Below, in pieces: positions 1 through 5,119 of a stretch of DNA of 5,119 nucleotides. Source of the stretch: Christensenella sp. UBA1259. GTDB taxonomy: Bacteria; Bacillota; Clostridia; Christensenellales; Borkfalkiaceae. The notes under the pieces are model-generated. The model had not been told where the DNA came from. It ran no database searches and saw only the letters and a program-made list of their open reading frames with translations. A program made the translations under genes and the position numbers. Positions within the stretch are counted from its first letter, which is position 1. Every line of letters begins with the position of its first letter. Where the stretch lies: the NCBI GenBank assembly GCA_002308755.1, contig DBVR01000002.1, forward strand, positions 185 through 5,303, written 5' to 3'.

Positions 1-531
1 CCTTTCGACGCGAGCAAAGTCGAAGACCCGAGCCTTATAATCTACGCGGCGGTGCGCCGCTTTAAGGATAAACTTATCGTTACCAACGGCGACCAGACGG
101 ACACCGTTTTCGACGCGTTAAAAGACGGCAAGTGCTTTGCCGCCGCCCTGAAAACGAGAACGTTCGAACCCGACGCGCCGAACTTTACGCCGCGCATAAG
201 CGCGATATTAGACCTTGCCGATCCCTTTTCGTACCGTATGAGTATATTGAAATCGGCGGACGGGAAAGGTCCCGCCTGCAACCGCTTTACCTTCGATTAT
301 GAGCCGATAGACGGCGTCGGGCATTTTTTACACACCTACGTTACCGACGGTAACCCCTTACCTTCTTTCGTGGGCGAACCCGAACGCGTTTATATCCCCG
401 ACTCCATAGACGAATTTGCTTCGGAACTGTGGGATTCTCTCGACGCGGATAACAAAATATCCCTTTTCGTGCGCTATATCGACCTTGCAACCGGAAGGGA
501 AGAAACAAAAATCATAAACAAAAATAAATAA
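1..531 (+). CDS. purO: IMP cyclohydrolase, PurO type (partial, 5' end outside window)
   Basis: This gene closes the ring of FAICAR to give IMP, the last step of purine synthesis, in the cytoplasm. Its frame is open from base 1 (first residues PFDASKVEDPSLII), so the true start lies upstream. The GTG at 52 is internal and should not be taken as the start. The visible 176 residues end in TAA at 529-531. Family signatures, numbered from the window edge, are TNGDQTD (28-34), FEPDAPNFTPRIS (55-67), SILKSAD (81-87), TDGNPLPSFVGEP (115-127) and SLFVRYID (154-161), followed by a Lys/Asn-rich tail. These match my memory of the IMP_cyclohyd family (PF07826), first characterised as archaeal PurO and also found in many clostridia. 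Clostridial members are about 235 residues, so about 60 N-terminal residues are missing. The next gene is an AICAR transformylase without a cyclohydrolase domain, which fits this protein supplying that activity. No frameshift or internal stop is seen. The family call is strong; the exact activity is inferred from family and context. Confidence 0.9.
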   Translation, partial: PFDASKVEDPSLIIYAAVRRFKDKLIVTNGDQTDTVFDALKDGKCFAAALKTRTFEPDAPNFTPRISAILDLADPFSYRMSILKSADGKGPACNRFTFDYEPIDGVGHFLHTYVTDGNPLPSFVGEPERVYIPDSIDEFASELWDSLDADNKISLFVRYIDLATGREETKIINKNK

Positions 532-539
532 GGAAGAAG
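530..539 (+). promoter_or_regulatory. Ribosome binding site of the AICAR transformylase gene
   Basis: The purine-rich stretch AAGGAAGAAG begins within the purO stop codon and ends 4 nt before the ATG at 544; its AAGGA core (530-534) sits 9 nt upstream. It supports 544 as the start, and the overlap with the stop codon suggests translational coupling to purO. Confidence 0.65.
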
Positions 540-543
540 AAAA

Positions 544-1731
544 ATGAAAGAATTCGAACTGAAATACGGTTGCAACCCCAACCAGAAACCCGCGCGCATT
601 TTTATGGAAAACGGCTCGGATCTGCCCGTCGAAATACTTTCGGGACGCCCCGGCTACATAAACTTTCTGGACGCATTTAACTCCTGGCAACTTGTAAAAG
701 AGATAAAAGAATCGGTAGGGGGGGTAGCGGCGACTTCCTTTAAGCACGTTTCGCCCACTTCCGCGGCACTGGGCAGAAAACTTTCGGATAAACTCAAAAA
801 AGCCTGTTTCGTGGACGATATAGAAGGTTTGGACGACTCTCCCCTTGCCTGCGCTTACGCGCGCGCCCGCGGTACGGACAGGATGTCTTCTTTCGGGGAC
901 TGGATCGCCCTTTCCGACGAGTGCGACCTTACCACCGCCAAAATAATCGCGAGAGAAGTGAGCGACGGCGTTATCGCCCCGTCTTACGCCCCCGACGCGC
1001 TGGAACTTCTTAAAACCAAGAGAAAAGGCGCGTATAACGTGGTAAAAATAGACCCTTCCTACGTTCCGCAGGAAAGGGAAAGAAAACAGGTCTTCGGCAT
1101 AACTTTCGAGCAAGGCAGAAACAATTTCAAGATAAACCGCGAACTGTTGACGAATATAGTTACGAAAAACAAAAATCTTCCCGACGACAAGGCGGAAGAT
1201 ATGATAGTCGCTTTGATAACGCTTAAATACACGCAGTCAAATTCCGTGTGCTTTGCGGTCGACGGACAGGCGATAGGCGTGGGCGCGGGACAGCAGTCGA
1301 GAATACACTGCACCCGTCTTGCCGCAAGCAAGGCAGATCTCTGGCATTTAAGACAGCACGAAAAGGTCTTAAATCTCGCTTTCGCGGACTCCGTGGGGCG
1401 TCCCGATAAAAACAACATTATCGACCTGTATCTTTCCGACGCCGACAGTAAAGACGTTTTAAGAGACGGAGTGTGGCAAAAATATTTCAAAGTCCGCCCC
1501 GAACCTTTTACCCGCGAAGAAAAGGACGCGTACCTGTCTTCGATAAAGGGCGTAACGCTCGCAAGCGACGCTTTCTTCCCCTTCTCGGACAATATCGAAA
1601 AGGCGGCGAAAAGCGGCGTGAGTTACGTTTGCGAACCGGGCGGTTCTATCCGCGACGATCTTGTAATCGAAGCCGCCGACCGCCACGGCATGGTCATGGC
1701 GTTTACGGGAATGAGACTGTTCCACCACTGA
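544..1731 (+). CDS. purH: Stand-alone AICAR transformylase (PurH C-terminal domain only)
   Basis: This enzyme transfers a formyl group from 10-formyl-tetrahydrofolate to AICAR, giving FAICAR (step 9 of IMP synthesis). The 395 residues cover only the AICARFT half of PurH; the MGS-like cyclohydrolase domain of about 200 residues is absent. Motifs in order are LKYGCNPNQ (6-14), SFKHVSP (65-71), RMSSFGDW (113-120), REVSDGVIAP (137-146), KYTQSNSVC (228-236), GVGAGQQSRIHCTRLA (245-260), SDAFFPFSDN (341-350), PGGSIRDD (365-372) and the C-terminal RLFHH. Residues lining up with those I recall as catalytic or ligand-binding in human ATIC are kept: K67, H68, D141, N233, F347, D349, R391 and H395 (human K266, H267, D339, N431, F544, D546, R588, H592). 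Human R207 appears to be K7 here. Length and linear layout resemble the long eukaryote-like AICARFT rather than the shorter E. coli domain. The ATG at 544 follows a good ribosome site, and the product starts just before the family's first motif. PurO lies 12 nt upstream and purD 13 nt downstream. No defects are seen. Confidence 0.95.
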   Translation: MKEFELKYGCNPNQKPARIFMENGSDLPVEILSGRPGYINFLDAFNSWQLVKEIKESVGGVAATSFKHVSPTSAALGRKLSDKLKKACFVDDIEGLDDSPLACAYARARGTDRMSSFGDWIALSDECDLTTAKIIAREVSDGVIAPSYAPDALELLKTKRKGAYNVVKIDPSYVPQERERKQVFGITFEQGRNNFKINRELLTNIVTKNKNLPDDKAEDMIVALITLKYTQSNSVCFAVDGQAIGVGAGQQSRIHCTRLAASKADLWHLRQHEKVLNLAFADSVGRPDKNNIIDLYLSDADSKDVLRDGVWQKYFKVRPEPFTREEKDAYLSSIKGVTLASDAFFPFSDNIEKAAKSGVSYVCEPGGSIRDDLVIEAADRHGMVMAFTGMRLFHH

Positions 1732-1732
1732 T

Positions 1733-1738
1733 AAAGAG
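1733..1738 (+). promoter_or_regulatory. Weak ribosome binding site of purD
   Basis: The 13-nt gap between the purH stop and the purD ATG at 1745 contains only AAAGAG (6 nt before the ATG), a poor match to AGGAGG. Translation may rely partly on ribosomes finishing purH. The start is still well supported, because MDIMVIGGGG aligns with the usual PurD opening MKVLVIGGGG. Confidence 0.45.
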
Positions 1739-1744
1739 AAAACT

Positions 1745-3004
1745 ATGGATATAATGGTAATAGGCGGCGGCGGTAGAGAACACGCCGTCGTCAAGGCGTT
1801 GAAAAAAAGCCCACGTGTAAATAAAATTTACGCGCTACCGGGCAACGGCGGCATGCGTGAAGCGATAACCGTCGATATCGGGGCGAAAGACTTAAATAAA
1901 ATCGTTGAATTCGCCCTTTCGCACAAGATAGACTACGCCGTAGTAACGCCCGACGATCCTTTGGTTCTTGGGCTCGTGGATAGCCTTACCGAAGCGGGCA
2001 TCCCCTGCTTCGGTCCCGATAAAAAGGCGGCGATAATCGAAGGCAGCAAGGCGTTTGCCAAGGAACTTATGAATAAATACGGCATCCCCACGGCAAAATA
2101 CCGCGTTTTTTCCGACAGAAACAAGGCGGTGTCTTACCTTAAAGAGCAAACTTATCCCGTCGTCGTAAAAGCCGACGGGCTCGCTCTCGGAAAGGGCGTA
2201 ATTATCGCCGCTACCGAAAAAGAAGCCGTGGCAGCCGTCGATTCCATGATGCAAGACCGCGTGTTCGGAGACAGCGGCAAAAGCGTCGTTATAGAAGAGT
2301 TTCTTTCCGGTCCGGAAGTTTCGGTTCTCGCTTTCACCGACGGAAAGACGGTAAAACCCATGGTGTCTTCCATGGACCATAAAAGGGCGAAAGACGGCGA
2401 TAAGGGGCTTAATACCGGCGGTATGGGCACAATCGCCCCCAACCCCTACTACACCGAAGAGATCGCAAAACGTTGCATGAATTCGATATTTTTGCCCACG
2501 GTGCGCGCTATGGAAAAGGAAGGGCGGACTTTTAAGGGGTGTTTATATTTCGGGTTGATGCTGACGAAAGACGGTCCTAAGGTCATAGAATATAATTGCC
2601 GTTTCGGCGATCCCGAAACGCAGGTCGTTCTGCCGCTGATGGAAACCGACCTTTTGGACGCTATGATAGCGACGACAAACGGGACTTTGGATAAAACCGA
2701 GATACGCTTTAAACAGCAGGCGGCGTGTTGCGTTATTATGGCTTCCGACGGGTATCCCCTATCATACGAAAAGGGATTCGAGATAAACTGTCCTTTTTCG
2801 GACGGCGTTTACTTTGCGGGTGTAAAAAAGGACGGGGATAAACTTCTGACGAGCGGCGGAAGAGTTCTCGGCGTTACCGCTACCGCGGAAACGCTCGAAA
2901 AGGCGATAAAATCGGCTTACGAAAAGGTAGAGAAAGTGTCTTTCAAAAACGCATACTACCGCAAAGATATAGGAAAAAAAGCATTACGGGCAAAGGAGAA
3001 ATAA
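1745..3004 (+). CDS. purD: Phosphoribosylamine-glycine ligase (GAR synthetase)
   Basis: PurD joins glycine to 5-phosphoribosylamine using ATP, giving glycinamide ribonucleotide (step 2), in the cytoplasm. The 419 residues match the usual ~420. The N-terminal domain has the nucleotide-binding opening VIGGGGREHA (5-14), LPGNGG (31-36), the variant TPDDPLVLGLVD (68-79; more often GPEAPLVAG) and FGPDKKAAIIEGSK (89-102). The ATP-grasp core has YPVVVKADGLALGKG (137-151), VVIEEFLSGPEVS (181-193), SSMDHKRAKDGD (208-219), NTGGMG (223-228) and EYNCRFGDPETQ (282-293), which carries the metal/ATP-binding Glu-Asn-Arg set. The C-terminal domain has ASDGYPLSYEKG (333-344), TSGGRVLGVTA (369-379) and YYRKDIGKKAL (404-414). 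The start at ATG 1745 gives the standard N-terminus; ATG 1754 would cut into the first beta strand. The gene lies 13 nt after purH and ends 1 nt before purL, whose ribosome site lies inside its last codons. TPDDP is shared, as I recall, by clostridial homologues, so full activity is likely. Confidence 0.97.
   Translation: MDIMVIGGGGREHAVVKALKKSPRVNKIYALPGNGGMREAITVDIGAKDLNKIVEFALSHKIDYAVVTPDDPLVLGLVDSLTEAGIPCFGPDKKAAIIEGSKAFAKELMNKYGIPTAKYRVFSDRNKAVSYLKEQTYPVVVKADGLALGKGVIIAATEKEAVAAVDSMMQDRVFGDSGKSVVIEEFLSGPEVSVLAFTDGKTVKPMVSSMDHKRAKDGDKGLNTGGMGTIAPNPYYTEEIAKRCMNSIFLPTVRAMEKEGRTFKGCLYFGLMLTKDGPKVIEYNCRFGDPETQVVLPLMETDLLDAMIATTNGTLDKTEIRFKQQAACCVIMASDGYPLSYEKGFEINCPFSDGVYFAGVKKDGDKLLTSGGRVLGVTATAETLEKAIKSAYEKVEKVSFKNAYYRKDIGKKALRAKEK
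2992..2998 (+). promoter_or_regulatory. Ribosome binding site of purL inside the 3' end of purD
   Basis: AAAGGAG lies 7 nt before the ATG at 3006 and within the final Lys-Glu-Lys codons of purD. It is the strongest Shine-Dalgarno match in the window. It fixes the purL start and implies coupled translation of purD and purL, whose stop (3002-3004) and start (3006) are one base apart. Confidence 0.8.
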
Positions 3005-3005
3005 A

Positions 3006-5119
3006 ATGGTCTTCCGCGTATACGTCGAAAAAAGATCGGGGCTCGATAACGAGGCAAGAGAACTTTACGAAGAGATAACTTCCCTTTTATCTATCGACGG
3101 GCTTAAAAAAATACGGATTCTCAACCGCTACGACGTGGAAAACATTTCGGAAGAACTTTTCGCGCAGGGCGTAAAAACCGTTTTTTCCGAACCGCAACTG
3201 GATATTACTTACGATAAACTTCCCGACGGGTACGACCGCGTGTTTGCCGTCGAGTTTCTGCCGGGGCAGTTCGACCAGCGTGCGGATTCCGCGGCGCAGT
3301 GCTTGGAGATCCTTTCCCGCGGAGATAAGCCTACCGTTCGCACGGCGAAAGTCTATCTCTTAACGGGAAAACTTACCGAAGAACAGCTTGCCGCCGTCAA
3401 AAAATACGTCGTAAACCCCGTAGAAGCGCGGGAAGCGTCGCTGGATCTTCCCGAAACCTTGAACGCGGAGTGCGAAAAAACGGAAAAAGTAGCCGTCCTT
3501 AAAGGATTCTGCGACTACGACGACGAAAAACTCGGCAAGTTCGTCGCGGAAGAAGGTCTCGCTATGGATAAAGACGACGCGGCGTTCTGTCGCGATTATT
3601 TCCGTAAAGAAGGGAGAGACCCCACCGTTACGGAAATAAAGATGATCGACACCTACTGGTCGGATCATTGTCGCCATACGACCTTTTTGACTACCGTGGA
3701 TAAGATAACTTTCCGCGATCCCGCTATTCAAAAAACCTACGAAAAGTATATATCCGACAAAAAAGAATTAAGACCCGATAAACCCGTAAATCTTATGGAT
3801 ATAGCGACGCTTGCCGCAAAGGTCTTAAAGAAAAAAGGGTTGCTTAAAAAACTCGACGAGTCGGAAGAAATAAACGCCTGTACCGTCAAAATAGAAATAG
3901 ACGTGGACGGCGAAAAACAGCCCTGGCTGTTGCTTTTTAAGAACGAAACGCATAATCACCCCACCGAGATAGAACCTTTCGGCGGCGCGGCGACCTGTAT
4001 AGGCGGTGCAATACGCGATCCGCTGTCGGGCAGAAGTTACGTTTACGCGGCGATGCGCGTTACGGGCGCGGGCGATCCGACCGTACCCGTTTCAGAAACC
4101 ATAGAAGGCAAACTGCCGCAAGTTAAACTCGTGCGCACCGCGGCGGCGGGTTATTCTTCCTACGGCAATCAGATAGGACTTGCCACGGGTATAGTGGACG
4201 AACTGTATCACCCCGGCTACGTCGCCAAAAGGATGGAGATAGGCGCGGTTATCGCCGCCGCCCCGCAGGAAAACGTAAGGCGTGAACGCCCGAAAAAAGG
4301 CGACGTCGTTATACTTCTCGGCGGCAGAACGGGAAGAGACGGTATAGGCGGCGCGACGGGGTCTTCCAAGGCGCATAACCTTAAATCGGTCGAAAAGAGC
4401 GGCGCGGAAGTGCAGAAAGGCAACGCGCCCGAAGAAAGAAAACTTCAACGTCTGTTCCGCAGAGCCGACGCCTGTAAAATGATAAAAAGGTGCAACGACT
4501 TCGGCGCGGGCGGCGTTTCCGTCGCGATAGGAGAACTTGCCGACGGGCTGGATATAGATTTGGGGCGTGTTCCCAAAAAATACGAAGGGCTTAACGGGAC
4601 GGAACTTGCCATTTCCGAGTCTCAGGAAAGGATGGCGGTAGTCGTCGCGGAAGAAGACGCCGAAAAATTTATCCGCATAGCGAACGAAGAAAACACCGAA
4701 GCGACTATCGTCGCCGTAGTTACCGACGATAAGCGACTTAAAATGCGCTGGAACGGCGACGTTATCGTGGATATCAGTCGGGAATTTTTAAATTCCAACG
4801 GCGCGGAAAAACATATAGAAATAGAAGTCGGAAAAGCCGAAAACTACGACAAAAAAATACCTTCGGATTTTCGGTCGGGGGTACTTGCGTTATCTTCCGA
4901 TTTAAACGTATGCTCGAAAAGGGGGCTGTCGGAACGGTTCGATTCGACTATCGGCGCGGGCACGGTGCTTATGCCTTTCGGCGGAAAGTATCAGCGCACC
5001 CCTATTCAGGCTATGGTGCATAAAATATCGGTGGAAAAAAAGCACACCGACGACTGTTCGTTTATGGCTTGGGGTTTTAACCCGTTCATCTCGGAAAAAA
5101 GCCCGTATCACGGCGCGTA
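3006..5119 (+). CDS. purL: Phosphoribosylformylglycinamidine synthase, large single-chain form (partial, 3' end outside window)
   Basis: PurL converts formyl-GAR, glutamine and ATP into FGAM (step 4). The frame stays open from ATG 3006 to the right edge: 704 full codons plus a split TA at 5118-5119. The N-terminal ~170 residues are the PurS-like domain of large PurL proteins (RILNRYDVENIS, 38-49; EFLPGQFDQRADSAAQC, 83-99). A linker carries the hallmark YWSDHCRHTTF (217-227). The first AIR-synthase-like module has FKNETHNHPTEIEPFGGA (311-328), IRDPLSGRSYVY (336-347), GYSSYGNQIGLATG, LLGGRTGRDGIGGATGSSK (437-455), GNAPEERKLQRLF, NDFGAGGVSVAIGELADG (497-514) and TELAISESQERM (532-543). A second module begins near 635, with MPFGGKYQRTPIQAMV (656-671) and GFNPFISEKSPYHGA just before the edge. 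The second module's remainder and the C-terminal glutamine amidotransferase domain, with its catalytic Cys-His-Glu, should follow. Clostridial relatives I recall are ~1,230-1,260 residues, so a little over half is visible. No internal stop or frameshift is seen. Confidence 0.96.
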   Translation, partial: MVFRVYVEKRSGLDNEARELYEEITSLLSIDGLKKIRILNRYDVENISEELFAQGVKTVFSEPQLDITYDKLPDGYDRVFAVEFLPGQFDQRADSAAQCLEILSRGDKPTVRTAKVYLLTGKLTEEQLAAVKKYVVNPVEAREASLDLPETLNAECEKTEKVAVLKGFCDYDDEKLGKFVAEEGLAMDKDDAAFCRDYFRKEGRDPTVTEIKMIDTYWSDHCRHTTFLTTVDKITFRDPAIQKTYEKYISDKKELRPDKPVNLMDIATLAAKVLKKKGLLKKLDESEEINACTVKIEIDVDGEKQPWLLLFKNETHNHPTEIEPFGGAATCIGGAIRDPLSGRSYVYAAMRVTGAGDPTVPVSETIEGKLPQVKLVRTAAAGYSSYGNQIGLATGIVDELYHPGYVAKRMEIGAVIAAAPQENVRRERPKKGDVVILLGGRTGRDGIGGATGSSKAHNLKSVEKSGAEVQKGNAPEERKLQRLFRRADACKMIKRCNDFGAGGVSVAIGELADGLDIDLGRVPKKYEGLNGTELAISESQERMAVVVAEEDAEKFIRIANEENTEATIVAVVTDDKRLKMRWNGDVIVDISREFLNSNGAEKHIEIEVGKAENYDKKIPSDFRSGVLALSSDLNVCSKRGLSERFDSTIGAGTVLMPFGGKYQRTPIQAMVHKISVEKKHTDDCSFMAWGFNPFISEKSPYHGA

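Noticed and set aside
52..54. GTG as the start codon of the first gene
   Set aside because: The same frame is open to base 1 and the upstream residues (PFDASKVEDPSLIIYA) resemble the PurO family, so the gene starts outside the window.
340..354. GTTACC-GAC-GGTAAC inverted repeat in purO
   Set aside because: A 6-bp stem with a 3-nt loop within codons for the conserved VTDGN motif; short, no U-run, expected by chance.
358..1113. A 251-codon open frame on the minus strand spanning the purO-purH junction
   Set aside because: It lies antisense to two well-conserved genes, has no recognisable motif, and its Phe/Arg/Val-rich, low-complexity composition is what the reverse of Lys/Glu/Asp-rich coding sequence gives. 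It is a shadow frame.
1059..1592. Minus-strand open frame of 177 codons within purH
   Set aside because: Antisense to conserved AICARFT motifs, Ser/Cys/Leu-rich with no family resemblance and no ribosome site assessed as convincing; a shadow frame.
1732..1744. Possible terminator or promoter between purH and purD
   Set aside because: The gap is only 13 nt, with no inverted repeat, U-run or -10/-35 pair; it can hold only a ribosome site.
1473..1754. Plus-strand 93-codon frame overlapping the purH end and purD start
   Set aside because: It is an out-of-frame reading of purH, very Arg-rich, while the purH frame is intact to the conserved RLFHH terminus.
2358..2375. Two copies of the palindrome CCATGG 6 nt apart in purD
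   Set aside because: They arise from the conserved PMVSSMD codons (Pro-Met and Ser-Met-Asp contexts); no sign of an operator or repeat element within a coding region.
3360..3731. Minus-strand 123-codon frame within purL
   Set aside because: Antisense to the PurL linker including the WSDHCRHTTF motif; no independent support.

Overview
The window is a tightly packed, all plus-strand segment of a de novo purine (IMP) biosynthesis operon. It has four genes and almost no non-coding DNA. The order is the 3' part of an archaeal-type IMP cyclohydrolase (purO-like, 1-531), a stand-alone AICAR transformylase (purH C-terminal half only, 544-1731), GAR synthetase (purD, 1745-3004), and the first ~704 codons of a large single-chain FGAM synthase (purL, from 3006, running off the right edge). 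The gaps are 12, 13 and 1 nt. No promoter, terminator, riboswitch, RNA gene, mobile element or repeat array is visible, so transcription probably starts upstream and continues past the right edge.

The organism is most likely an anaerobic Bacillota of class Clostridia, judged mainly from protein character. A separate PurO-type cyclohydrolase next to a short PurH, a PurD with TPDDP in place of the usual GPEAP, and a ~1,250-residue-class PurL are a combination I associate with Lachnospiraceae/Christensenellales-like clostridia. Base composition is moderate (roughly half GC), with frequent ATA for Ile, AAA/GAA for Lys/Glu and GAC/GCG/CGC for Asp/Ala/Arg, in a similar style in all four genes. Nothing suggests recent transfer of any one gene. 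The taxonomic call is inference from remembered family sequences, not from a search.

Functionally, PurD makes GAR from phosphoribosylamine (step 2). PurL converts formyl-GAR to FGAM (step 4). The AICAR transformylase and PurO carry out the last two steps (AICAR to FAICAR to IMP). In most bacteria those two steps are fused in one bifunctional PurH; here they are two adjacent genes, which is the most interesting feature of the window. The remaining enzymes (PurF, PurN/T, PurM, PurE, PurC, PurB) are not in view.

I looked for an undescribed system on both strands and found none. This is a metabolic operon with some lineage-specific variations. The long reverse-strand and alternative-frame open stretches are shadows of the coding sequence.
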